Numbered from the stretch's first letter, positions 26,239-33,862 are shown. The stretch is 64,000 nt of DNA from Streptomyces sp. LaPpAH-108 (GCF_000373625.1 NZ_KB891987.1:62001-126000), one strand, 5' to 3'. The notes: generated by a model not told the origin, from the letters alone. Numbers and translations are program-made.

Positions 26239-26646
26239 GCAGGCCGCCGGACCCTCCTCGCCCAGCCCCGCCCGCAGCGCGTCCCTCAGCCGGGTCAGCC
26301 GGGTGATCTCCGCGTCGAGCGCGGCGATGCGCCGTTCCACGACCGCCGCCCCGACCGCGCCCTGCCGTGCCGTACCGGCCCGCGCCGTCCCGGCCGTCGT
26401 CGTCCCGCACGGGCGGGGGTCCGCCGCCAGGAGGGGCAGACGGTCGGCGACGGCCGTCAGGTCCGAGACGGTGAGACCGAGGGCGAGCAGCCGCCGGATC
26501 ACCTGGAGCAGGGCCAACTCGTCCGGGCCGTAGTCCCGCTGCCCCGAGCCCGTACGGCGCGGCGGCGGGAGCAGCCCGCGCTGCTCGTAGAAGCGCAGCG
26601 CCCGGGGTGTCGTCCCCACAGCCGCCGCCGCGTCCCCGATCCTCAT
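26227..26646 (-). CDS. MerR-family transcriptional regulator
   Basis: A 139-aa regulator with the MerR DNA-binding domain at residues 1-70 (MRIGDAAAAVGTTPRALRFYEQRGLL, then the wing DYGPDELALLQVIRRLLALG) and a C-terminal coiled-coil helix. Only one Cys occurs near the centre (PCGTTT) and one near the end (ACSAQ), so a metal-binding role is not obvious. The frame is open upstream; the ATG at 26644-26646 marks the domain start. It lies directly downstream of the oxidoreductase gene on the same strand and may control it. Confidence 0.9.
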   Translation of the reverse strand: MRIGDAAAAVGTTPRALRFYEQRGLLPPPRRTGSGQRDYGPDELALLQVIRRLLALGLTVSDLTAVADRLPLLAADPRPCGTTTAGTARAGTARQGAVGAAVVERRIAALDAEITRLTRLRDALRAGLGEEGPAACSAQ

Positions 26647-26666
26647 GCCCGGCCCGCCCCTCGGCT

Positions 26667-27701
26667 CTACGGCAGCTCCACCACGACCGTGCCGGAATAC
26701 TGCCCGGCGACCAGTGCGGACAACGCCTCCGGGGCCCGGTCGAGTCCCGGGATCCGGGTGACCGGGAAGCGGATCTCCCCGGCGCGCAGCCAGCGCCCGA
26801 ACCGGCCGGTCCACTCCTCCTCCACGCCCGGGTGCTCCGAACCCCGGTAGCCCCCGAGGGTGACTCCGCGCACGACGAGCCGGAAGGAGTCCAGCTCCAC
26901 CGGCGCCGTCGCGCCCGCGCCCCCGGCCGCCAGCTGGCCGTCCAGCGCGCCGACCAGAGAGAACCGCGCCCCGGTCCGGGCCGCGTCCACCGCCGCGGCG
27001 AGCTGGTGCCCGCCCACGGTGTCCAGCAGCACGTCGATGCCGTCGGGGGCCGCCCCGGCGAGCCGGTCGGCGAAGTCGCCGGGGTCCGTCCCGGCGGTGA
27101 CCACCGCGTCGTAGCCCAGCTCGGAGACCAGCCGTTCCGCCTTCGCCGGGGAGCGGGTCGTGCCGATCACCCGGGCCGCGCCCAGCAGCCGGGCGGTCTG
27201 CCCGGCCAGCGAGCCCACCCCGCCCGCCGCACCGGTGACCAGCACGACGTCGCCCGCGCGCACCCGGGCCACCCGGGTGAGCGCGCCGTAGGCGGCCGAG
27301 CCGGAGGAGAGGGCGGCGACCGGATCGGGCAGCGCGGGATCGACCGGGGCGCACAGGGCCACCGGGACCAGGGCGTACGTGCGCCAGCCGAGCGGGTGCG
27401 TCACCAGGTCGCCGGGGCGGAACGGACCCGCCTCCGGGGCGGCGACCACCTCGCCCACGGCCGGGCCGAACAGCGTGTCCCCGGGCCGCAGCCCGGGCAC
27501 CGGGGTGTCTCGCGCGGCCCCGCCGATCAGGGTGCGCAGACCGGCGAAGACCTGGAAGGCCCGGTTGCGCACGAGCACATGACCGGGCCTGGGTACGGGC
27601 GGCGGCACCTCGGCGACGGTGAGGTCGCCGGGCACGGGCAGCCCCTCGGGCACGGCGGCGAGCCGCACCTCACGGACGGTGGCGGGCGGGGCGGAGGTCA
27701 T
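26667..27701 (-). CDS. Medium-chain dehydrogenase/reductase, quinone oxidoreductase type
   Basis: A 344-aa NADPH-dependent oxidoreductase of the zinc-independent MDR class. The nucleotide-binding motif GAAGGVGSLAGQ is clear, followed by VIGTTRSPAKAERL for the NADP phosphate side; GQYSGTVVVEL is the typical C terminus (usually GK-x-x-GK-x-V/I-V). Catalytic zinc cysteines are absent. It probably reduces alkenals, enones or quinones. It ends 21 bases before the MerR start. Confidence 0.9.
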   Translation of the reverse strand: MTSAPPATVREVRLAAVPEGLPVPGDLTVAEVPPPVPRPGHVLVRNRAFQVFAGLRTLIGGAARDTPVPGLRPGDTLFGPAVGEVVAAPEAGPFRPGDLVTHPLGWRTYALVPVALCAPVDPALPDPVAALSSGSAAYGALTRVARVRAGDVVLVTGAAGGVGSLAGQTARLLGAARVIGTTRSPAKAERLVSELGYDAVVTAGTDPGDFADRLAGAAPDGIDVLLDTVGGHQLAAAVDAARTGARFSLVGALDGQLAAGGAGATAPVELDSFRLVVRGVTLGGYRGSEHPGVEEEWTGRFGRWLRAGEIRFPVTRIPGLDRAPEALSALVAGQYSGTVVVELP

Positions 27702-27781
27702 GGGCGTCTCCCGGGACGGCGGGCGGCAAGGGCCCGGGGACGCTAATCCCTGCCCCGCACGTCAGGGGCAAGCCCGGACGC

Positions 27782-29176
27782 TCACCCCGGGAGTGCCGAC
27801 ATCAGATCGCGCAGCCGCTCCGTGTACAGGCGCATGTTCTTCGTCGCCACGTCCGTGTCCGGATGGCGGCTCGCCAGCCAGAGCCCGTCGTGCAGACGGC
27901 TGACCCAGACGCAGACCTGGTCGCCGTAGGACACGCGGAGCAGCGCGTGCGCCTTCTGGCCGGTCCAGCGGTCGGCGCCCGCGATGCCCCGGGTGTCGAC
28001 GTACGACACGATCGAGTACAGGTCGGGCGAGGTGGGCCGGAAGTCGGCGCCGAGCAGGCGCAGCACCCGGGCCAGCGGCATCCGGGACAGGGCGCGGTTG
28101 GACTGCAGCTCGGCGCGGACCGTGCGCAGGGTGGCCGTCAGATCGGGGGTGTGGGACACCGGGACCTCGATGGGGGCACCGCCCACGTACCAGCCGACCG
28201 AGTCGGTCCAGCGGGACTTCACCCGGGTGTGGAAGGGCACGACCGTGCGGTACACCGGCTGCTCGCCCAGCTCGTGCACGATCAGCGCGGTGGCCGCGAG
28301 CAGCCCGACCAGGCTCCCGCCGTACGGGCGGCAGTACGCCTCGAACGCCGCTGCCGCCTCCGCGTCCACCAGCGGCTCGCAGATCATCTTCTGCCGGGGC
28401 AGCGGGCCGCCCGGCTCGACCCCGAGGTCCACCGGGAACGAGGGCAGCGTGCCGTCGCAGCGCTGGATGAACTCCCGCCAGCGGGAGACGATCGCGTGAT
28501 CGCCGTCGAGCCGGTCCGCGTCCGCGCGCTCGATCTCGCAGAAGTCCACGTAGCTCGCCGCCGGGGTGCGCACCACCGGGCCGCGCCCCTGGAGCCCGGC
28601 CGTGTACAGCTCCTCGATCTCGGCCGGGATGCCGTGCAGCGAGTAGGCGTCCACGTTGCTGTGGTCGAAGGCGAGGAAGACGGTGGCCGAGTCCTCGCGC
28701 ACGACCGCCGCGTAGATCAGGTTCGGCCAGCGCAGCGCGTCCGCCACCGTGTCGAAACGGTCCTGGAGATGCCCGGCCAGCTCCTCGGCGTCCGGGAAGT
28801 CGCCGACCGTCTCCCGGTGCAGGGTCACGTCGTCCGCGTCCAGCGTGAAGCGGCGCAGTTCGTCGCCCTTCCCGCCCGCCCAGCGGAAGCCGCTGCGCAG
28901 CGTCTCGTGCCGTACGGTCCAGGCGCGCAGCGCCTCCTGGAGGACGTCGAGATCGACCGGGCCCGGCAGGTCGAAGGCGGCCCCCAGCCAGGTCGGCACG
29001 AACAGGCCGTCCTCGCGGACGGACCTCGCGGTCCTGATGTGCGACTCCTGGATGTAGGCCGGGGGCCGGGAGTCCTCCGGCAGGCTCGCCGCCGTCGCGA
29101 CGGTCGCCGGACTCAGCGTCCACTCGACGAGCCGTCCCGGCCGGACCTCGCAGCGCTGGATGTCAGTGATTCGCAC
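27782..29176 (-). CDS. Stand-alone condensation-domain-like protein
   Basis: A 464-aa protein with the fold signature of NRPS condensation/acyltransferase domains: an early LRSGFRW motif (C2-like RHETLRSGF), a degenerate active-site motif FDHSNVDAYS in place of HHxxxDG (His172 and Asp176 kept, first His replaced by Asp, Gly replaced by Ala), and the later SVGWYVGGAPIEV, a form of the VGxFVN-type motif. No adenylation or carrier domain is nearby. The GTG at 29174-29176 is preceded by GGAG at a good distance, so I prefer it over the ATG nine codons upstream. It could condense a CoA or carrier-bound acyl group with an unknown acceptor. Confidence 0.75.
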   Translation of the reverse strand: MRITDIQRCEVRPGRLVEWTLSPATVATAASLPEDSRPPAYIQESHIRTARSVREDGLFVPTWLGAAFDLPGPVDLDVLQEALRAWTVRHETLRSGFRWAGGKGDELRRFTLDADDVTLHRETVGDFPDAEELAGHLQDRFDTVADALRWPNLIYAAVVREDSATVFLAFDHSNVDAYSLHGIPAEIEELYTAGLQGRGPVVRTPAASYVDFCEIERADADRLDGDHAIVSRWREFIQRCDGTLPSFPVDLGVEPGGPLPRQKMICEPLVDAEAAAAFEAYCRPYGGSLVGLLAATALIVHELGEQPVYRTVVPFHTRVKSRWTDSVGWYVGGAPIEVPVSHTPDLTATLRTVRAELQSNRALSRMPLARVLRLLGADFRPTSPDLYSIVSYVDTRGIAGADRWTGQKAHALLRVSYGDQVCVWVSRLHDGLWLASRHPDTDVATKNMRLYTERLRDLMSALPG

Positions 29177-29328
29177 GCGTCTCCGATCGCAGAGGGGGCC
29201 CACTGGACGGGCCCCCGCTCAAGGGAATGCCGTCCCGAGCGGTGGAGACATGCCCGCGCCGGTCATTTCAGCGGAACGGATGGCCAGCCGAACGCGGAAG
29301 TGATTAACCGACCGTGACGGGTGCGCCC

Positions 29329-29778
29329 TCAGACCCCGATGTCCTCGCCCCACAGCTCCGGCCGCTCCGCGACGAACCCCCGCATCAGCGCGACACACTC
29401 CGGATCGTCAAGGAGCACGATCTCCACCCCGTGCGCGGCCAGCCACTCGTGCCCGCCGGAGAACGTCTCCGCCTCCCCGATCACCACCCGCGAGATCCCG
29501 AACTGCCGCACCAGACCCGAGCAGTACCAGCACGGCGAGAGCGTGGTCACCATCGTCGTCCCCCGGTACGACCGCTGCCGCCCCGCCGCCCGGAACGCGG
29601 CCGTCTCCCCGTGCACCGAGGGGTCGTCGTCCTGCACCCGCCGGTTCCGCCCCCGCCCGAGCAGTTCCCCGCCGGGGCCGTACAGCGCGGCCCCGACCGG
29701 CACCCCGCCCTCCGCCCGCCCGGTACGGGCCTCCTCCAGGGCGGTGGCGAGCCACGCCCGCGCCAGCTCCGTGTCCAT
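29329..29778 (-). CDS. Cytosine deaminase-like nucleoside deaminase (fungal Fcy1 type)
   Basis: A 149-aa zinc deaminase with HGE (in DPSVHGETAAF) and SPCWYC supplying the His and two Cys zinc ligands and the catalytic Glu. Several stretches outside the active site resemble fungal cytosine deaminase more than bacterial tRNA or guanine deaminases, notably TTLSPCWYCSG and the C terminus FVAERPELWGEDIG, close to the ERP-x-x-W-x-EDIG ending of the yeast enzyme. It probably deaminates cytosine or a related pyrimidine base. It stands alone, 42 bases before the end of the next minus-strand gene. Confidence 0.85.
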   Translation of the reverse strand: MDTELARAWLATALEEARTGRAEGGVPVGAALYGPGGELLGRGRNRRVQDDDPSVHGETAAFRAAGRQRSYRGTTMVTTLSPCWYCSGLVRQFGISRVVIGEAETFSGGHEWLAAHGVEIVLLDDPECVALMRGFVAERPELWGEDIGV

Positions 29779-29820
29779 GCGGGCACTGTGCCCGGCCGGG
29801 GGCGAGCGGGAAACGTACGG

Positions 29821-30663
29821 TCAGCGCGGCCGGTACGCGGTGGCCAGCACGGACACGGTGATCCGGCGGGGGAGGACCGGCTCCGCCGGGCCGAGGTGAC
29901 GGGCGGTCGGGGTCATGCCCAGCAGGTCGCGGGCGTCGGCCGGGGGTACGGACAGGACGTACTCCACCCGCTCGGTGACCGCCGCCGTGAAGTACGGCTC
30001 CATCGCCCGGCGCAGCCGCTCCTCCTTGGCCGGGTCGACCGCCACCGGCGCGCGCAGCTCGGCCAGATGACCCCCGGTCGGACGCACCACGACCAGCCGC
30101 CCGCCCGGGCGCAGCACCCGGTGGAACTCGGCCGGATTGCGCGGCGCGAACACGTCGAGGACCACATCGGCCACCCGGTCGGCCAGCGGAAAGGGACGGA
30201 ACACGTCCCACGCGGCAGCGGCGGCCCGCTCGTGCGCCCGGGCCGCCGTCCGCAGCGCCCGCACCGAGCTGTCCAGGCCGAGGCCACGCGCCCCGGGCAG
30301 CCGGTCGAGCGCACCGGCGAGGTAGTAGCCCGTACCGCAGCCGACATCCAGCACCAGGCCACTCCCCGTGCAGCCCTCCGCCGCCAGTTCCGCCACCGCG
30401 TCCCGCACGGGCCCGTACCGCCCGCCGGACAGGAAGCGCTCCCGCGCCCGCACCATCGCCGGGTCGTCCCCGCTGGTGGCCCGGGCACCGGTGAGCAGCC
30501 CGGCGTAGCCGTGCCGGGCGATGTCGAAGGCGTGCCCCGCCGGACAGCGCAGCACGCTCCGCTCGCGGCGCAGCGACGGCGCCCGGCACACCGGGCAGCG
30601 CAGCAGGCCGAGGACGGCATCGAGGGCGGGGAAGGGGGATGCGGGCAGGGGTGATGCGGACAT
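29821..30663 (-). CDS. RlmA-like rRNA guanine methyltransferase
   Basis: A 280-aa SAM methyltransferase. The N-terminal zinc-finger CPVCRAPSL ... LRCPAGHAF is the hallmark of the RlmA(I/II) family, which methylates N1 of a guanosine in 23S rRNA helix 35. The SAM motif I is LVLDVGCGTGYYL and the post-motif is DVFAPRNPAEFHRVLRPGG. The ATG at 30661-30663 follows AGGAG; the upstream extension in frame is rejected because it has no ribosome binding site and a weak coding pattern. TlrB/TlrD-type tylosin and mycinamicin resistance enzymes belong to the same family, so a link to macrolide tolerance is possible but unproven. Confidence 0.85.
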   Translation of the reverse strand: MSASPLPASPFPALDAVLGLLRCPVCRAPSLRRERSVLRCPAGHAFDIARHGYAGLLTGARATSGDDPAMVRARERFLSGGRYGPVRDAVAELAAEGCTGSGLVLDVGCGTGYYLAGALDRLPGARGLGLDSSVRALRTAARAHERAAAAAWDVFRPFPLADRVADVVLDVFAPRNPAEFHRVLRPGGRLVVVRPTGGHLAELRAPVAVDPAKEERLRRAMEPYFTAAVTERVEYVLSVPPADARDLLGMTPTARHLGPAEPVLPRRITVSVLATAYRPR

Positions 30664-30901
30664 GGCGGTGCTCCTGGCATGGCGTCGGGAAGGGACCGCG
30701 CCCGCGAGTGCGCCGTAGAACCGGGAAAAGGGCGTACCGGCCCGGAGAAGGGCGACGCCAAGAAACGGGGGGCACACCGCGGGCACGCCGAGGAGGGCGA
30801 TGCCGTCCGGCGTCGCCCTCAGTGCCGTCCGGTCACAGGAAGCAGCGGTGCGGGGTGCTCAGGAATGCCACACCGGGATTCTACGAGCCCGCTCAGTCCC
30901 G

Positions 30902-31177
30902 TCAGTCCCGGTCGGGGTCGTCCTTCTCCAGGGACTTCAGGAACTCCGGGTTGTCGTCCGGGGCGATCCAGGGGGTCGCGGGGGCGGGGCGCTGCCGCAC
31001 CTTGCCGACGAGCAGCCAGGCGACCGGGCCGACCAGGATCTCGCCGAACAGGAGGATGACGACCACCCAGGCGAGCTTGGGAAGGTGGCGGACCTCGTCC
31101 TCGGGGGTGTTCAGACAGTCCACGAAGGCATAGATCCACAGGGCCAGGACCAGCAGGAACGGCAGATACCTCAGCAT
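30902..31177 (-). CDS. PLDc_N-type small membrane protein
   Basis: A 91-aa protein with two hydrophobic helices (MLRYLPFLLVLALWIYAFVDCL and LAWVVVILLFGEILVGPVAWLLVG) separated by the short loop NTPEDEVRHLPK, the pattern of the phospholipase D-nuclease N-terminal domain found alone in many actinobacteria. The C-terminal 35 residues are charged and cytoplasmic. The ATG at 31175-31177 was chosen because it begins the first helix. It is divergent from mqnL with 75 bases between the two starts. Confidence 0.85.
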   Translation of the reverse strand: MLRYLPFLLVLALWIYAFVDCLNTPEDEVRHLPKLAWVVVILLFGEILVGPVAWLLVGKVRQRPAPATPWIAPDDNPEFLKSLEKDDPDRD

Positions 31178-31252
31178 GGGCGCGCGTTCTCCCGACGGTG
31201 TGTACGGCCCCGGTGACCGAGCCAGCGTATCCGGTGGCCGATACTGGGACAC

Positions 31253-32710
31253 ATGGCTTATGACGATCTTCGCTCCCTGCTGCGGGCGCTGGAGCGCGAG
31301 GGTGACCTCAAGCGCATCAAGGCCGAGGTCGACCCGTACCTGGAGGTCGGTGAGATCGTCGACCGGGTGCAGAAGGCCGGCGGACCGGCACTGCTCTTCG
31401 AGAACGTCAAGGGCTCCGCGATGCCCCTGGCGATGAACGTCTTCGGCACCGACCGCCGCCTCCTCAAGGCGCTCGGCCTGAAGTCGTACGCCGAGATCTC
31501 CGACAAGATCGGCGGACTGCTGCGGCCCGAGCTGCCGCACGGCTTCGTCGGCGTCCGCGAGGCGTTCGGCAAGCTCGGCGCGATGGCGCACGTCCCGCCG
31601 AAGAAGGTCAAGGGCGACCACGCGCCCGTCCAGGAGGTCGTCCTCACCGGCGACGACGTGGACCTCGACGCGCTGCCCGCCCTCTTCACCTGGCCCAAGG
31701 ACGGCGGCTCCTTCTTCAACCTCGGCCTCACCCACACCAAGGACCCCGAGTCCGGCGTCCGCAACCTCGGTCTGTACCGGCTCCAGCGGCACGACAAGCG
31801 CACCATCGGCATGCACTGGCAGATCCACAAGGACAGCCGGAACCACTACCAGGTCGCCGCGCGCCGGGGTGAGCGGCTGCCGGTCGCCATCGCCTTCGGC
31901 TGCCCGCCCGCCGTCACCTACGCCTCCACCGCGCCGCTGCCCGGCGACATCGACGAGTACCTGTTCGCCGGGTTCATCGCGGGCAAGCGGATCGAGATGG
32001 TCGACTGCAAGACCGTCCCGCTCCAGGTCCCGGCCAACGCCGAGGTCGTGCTGGAAGGCTGGCTGGAGCCGGGCGAGATGCTGCCCGAGGGGCCCTTCGG
32101 CGACCACACCGGGTTCTACACCCCGCAGGAGCCGTTCCCCGCGCTGACGATCGACTGCGTGACGATGCGGAAGCGGCCGTTGCTCCAGTCCATCGTGGTG
32201 GGGCGTCCGCCGACCGAGGACGGGCCGCTCGGCCGCGCCACCGAGCGCTTCTTCCTGCCGCTGCTGAAGATCATCGTCCCGGACATCGTGGACTACCACC
32301 TCCCCGAGGCGGGCGGCTTCCACAACTGCGCGATCGTCTCGATCGACAAGAAGTACCCGAAGCACGCGCAGAAGGTGATGTCCGCGATCTGGGGGGCGCA
32401 CATGATGTCCCTGACCAAGCTGATCGTGGTCGTCGACTCCGACTGCGACGTGCACGATCTGCACGAGGTCGCCTGGCGGGCGCTCGGCAACACCGACTAC
32501 GCCCGTGACCTGGTGGTCGCCGAGGGCCCCGTCGACCATCTCGACCACGCCTCCTACCAGCAGTTCTGGGGCGGCAAGGCGGGCATCGACGCCACGAAGA
32601 AACTGCCCGAGGAGGGCTACACGAGGGACGGGGGCTGGCCGGACATGGTCCTGTCGGACCCGGATACGGCCGAACGGGTGACCCGGCGGTGGAAGGAGTA
32701 CGGACTGTGA
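31253..32710 (+). CDS. mqnL: UbiD-family decarboxylase of menaquinone synthesis (MqnL)
   Basis: A 485-aa UbiD-family protein. Segments typical of the family: FENVKGSAMPLAMNVFGT near residue 50, RNLGLYRLQRHDKRTIGMHWQIHKD around residues 165-190 where prenyl-FMN and metal ligands lie, and EGPFGDHTGFYTP with the catalytic Glu/Asp network. In the futalosine pathway MqnL, with the prenyl-FMN from MqnM, is assigned to decarboxylation of the prenylated naphthoate intermediate. It is followed by mqnP and mqnM. The natural overlap with the mqnP start has been broken by an 83-base insertion (see 32695-32793). Confidence 0.93.
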   Translation: MAYDDLRSLLRALEREGDLKRIKAEVDPYLEVGEIVDRVQKAGGPALLFENVKGSAMPLAMNVFGTDRRLLKALGLKSYAEISDKIGGLLRPELPHGFVGVREAFGKLGAMAHVPPKKVKGDHAPVQEVVLTGDDVDLDALPALFTWPKDGGSFFNLGLTHTKDPESGVRNLGLYRLQRHDKRTIGMHWQIHKDSRNHYQVAARRGERLPVAIAFGCPPAVTYASTAPLPGDIDEYLFAGFIAGKRIEMVDCKTVPLQVPANAEVVLEGWLEPGEMLPEGPFGDHTGFYTPQEPFPALTIDCVTMRKRPLLQSIVVGRPPTEDGPLGRATERFFLPLLKIIVPDIVDYHLPEAGGFHNCAIVSIDKKYPKHAQKVMSAIWGAHMMSLTKLIVVVDSDCDVHDLHEVAWRALGNTDYARDLVVAEGPVDHLDHASYQQFWGGKAGIDATKKLPEEGYTRDGGWPDMVLSDPDTAERVTRRWKEYGL

Positions 32711-32793
32711 AAGACATCGGAATGATGGCGTCGAGCAGCGCGAAGACGGGGTTTCCCCGCCGACGCGGGGATGATCCGGAGTACGGACTGTGA
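32695..32793. repeat. 83-base insertion between mqnL and mqnP, with duplicated 16-base junction
   Basis: GGAGTACGGACTGTGA occurs at 32695-32710 and again at 32778-32793. The first copy ends in the mqnL stop TGA. The second supplies the ribosome binding site (GGAG) and GTG start of mqnP. With one copy removed, mqnL and mqnP would overlap as GTGA, the usual Streptomyces arrangement, so 83 bases appear to have been added here, duplicating the junction. The 67 bases between the copies consist of a spacer-like part (about 32711-32748) and a CRISPR-repeat-like part (32749-32777). Confidence 0.85.
32749..32777. CRISPR. Isolated type I-E CRISPR-repeat-like unit, 5' of mqnP
   Basis: A 29-base stretch with the stem CCCCGC-CGAC-GCGGGG flanked by GGGTTT on the left and ATGATCC on the right. 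This is the layout of type I-E repeats (compare the E. coli repeat core CCCCGC-GCCA-GCGGGG with an 8-base handle after it). It is preceded by a 38-base spacer-like segment. There is only one copy here and no cas gene in the window, so this is a remnant or a regulatory derivative rather than a standard array. Confidence 0.55.
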
Positions 32794-33695
32794 GCACCTC
32801 GTCCGCCGCCGCGATCCCGCAGCCGGGCCGCACCAAAGCCTTCCTGCGCCTGGTGATGATCGAGCACTCGGTCTTCGCGCTGCCCTTCGCCTACATCGCC
32901 TCGCTCACCGCGATGTACCAGTGGGACAAGAACGTCCACTGGGCCCGGCTGCTGCTCGTCACCATCTGCATGGTCGGCCTGCGCACCTTCGCGATGGCCG
33001 TGAACCGGATCATCGACCGCGAGATCGACGCCCGTAACCCGCGCACCGCCCACCGCGAGCTGGTCACCGGCGCGATGTCGGTACGGCACGCGTGGACCGG
33101 CGCGCTGATCGCGCTGATCGTCTTCCTCGGCTCGGCCGCCCTGCTGAACCCGCTGTGCCTGGCGCTCGCGCCGGTCGCGGTGATCCCGATGGTGGTCTAT
33201 CCGTACGGCAAGCGGTTCACCAACTTCCCGCAGGCGATCCTCGGTATCGCCCAGGCGATGGGCCCGGTCGGCGGCTGGCTCGCCATCTCCGGCACCTGGT
33301 CCTGGGACGCGGTGATCCTCGGCCTCGCGGTCGGCATCTGGATCGGCGGCTTCGACCTGATCTACGCCTGCCAGGACGTCGAGACCGACCGCGAGATCGG
33401 CGTGAAGTCGGTCCCGGCCCGCTTCGGCATCCCGGCGGCGATCTGGGGCGCGCGGGTGTGCCACGCGGCCACGATGGCCCTCTTCGTCTGGTACGCCCTC
33501 GCCACCCACGCGGGCGCGTTCTTCTGGCTGGGCCTGGTGATCGTGGGCTCGGCGTTCGTGTACGAACACCGGATCGTGCGACCGCACGACTTGTCGCGCC
33601 TCGACCGGGCGTTTTTCTCGACGAACGGGTTCATCGGCATCAGCCTGTTCGTCTGCGCGCTGATCGACCTGCTGGTGCGGGGCTTGACCTTCTGA
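32790..33695 (+). CDS. mqnP: UbiA-family prenyltransferase of menaquinone synthesis (MqnP)
   Basis: A 301-aa polytopic membrane protein. The first Asp-rich motif is NRIIDREIDARNPRT (NDxxDxxxD type) and the second is YACQDVETDREIG (DxxxD type); both bind magnesium and prenyl diphosphate. Eight or nine hydrophobic helices follow the UbiA pattern. In the futalosine pathway it attaches the polyprenyl tail to the 1,4-dihydroxy-6-naphthoate nucleus. Its GTG start lies in the second copy of the duplicated junction. CRISPR-like units sit on both sides of the gene. Confidence 0.94.
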   Translation: MSTSSAAAIPQPGRTKAFLRLVMIEHSVFALPFAYIASLTAMYQWDKNVHWARLLLVTICMVGLRTFAMAVNRIIDREIDARNPRTAHRELVTGAMSVRHAWTGALIALIVFLGSAALLNPLCLALAPVAVIPMVVYPYGKRFTNFPQAILGIAQAMGPVGGWLAISGTWSWDAVILGLAVGIWIGGFDLIYACQDVETDREIGVKSVPARFGIPAAIWGARVCHAATMALFVWYALATHAGAFFWLGLVIVGSAFVYEHRIVRPHDLSRLDRAFFSTNGFIGISLFVCALIDLLVRGLTF

Positions 33696-33706
33696 CACGT
33701 TCGGGT

Positions 33707-33736
33707 GGCGCCCGGCCACGAGCCTGGCCGGGCGCC
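33707..33736 (+). terminator. Strong hairpin after mqnP
   Basis: GGCGCCCGGCCA (33707-33718) pairs perfectly with TGGCCGGGCGCC (33725-33736) around a 6-base loop, beginning 12 bases after the mqnP stop; flanking GTG/CAC can extend the stem with a bulge. No U-tract, as is common in Streptomyces. It should end or reduce transcription of mqnL-mqnP before the CRISPR-like unit and mqnM. Confidence 0.75.
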
Positions 33737-33771
33737 CACGCGACGGCCATGCTGGTCAGGCGTCGGCCGGT

Positions 33772-33862
33772 GCGCTCTCCCCGCGGAGCGGGGGTGGTCC
33801 CAGCGCGATGCCGATGAATCCGTTCACGCTCATGTCGTCCCCGCGCCTGCGGGGCTTTCGCG
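33772..33862. CRISPR. Minimal CRISPR-like unit (repeat - 33-base spacer - degenerate repeat), 3' of mqnP
   Basis: Repeat-like A (33772-33800) has the stem CCCCGC-GGA-GCGGGG followed by GTGGTCC. After a 33-base spacer (33801-33833) comes repeat-like B (33834-33862) with stem CCCCGC-GCCT-GCGGGG and a different 3' flank, as for a degenerate terminal repeat. The spacer length is that of type I-E systems. Bases 33807-33825 of the spacer are complementary to mqnP 33623-33641 at 18 of 19 positions. No leader or cas gene is visible, and with only two units the call is tentative. Confidence 0.5.

Noticed and set aside
32695..32793. Off-target Cas1-Cas2 spacer integration as the cause of the mqnL-mqnP duplication.
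   Set aside because: That reaction would duplicate about 28 bases around a 33-base spacer (61-base period). The observed period is 83 bases with a 16-base duplication.
33701..33741. Counting the hairpin after mqnP as another CRISPR repeat.
   Set aside because: Its stem (GGCGCCCGGCCA) and spacing do not match the CCCCGC-N(3-4)-GCGGGG units. It is a plain terminator-like hairpin.
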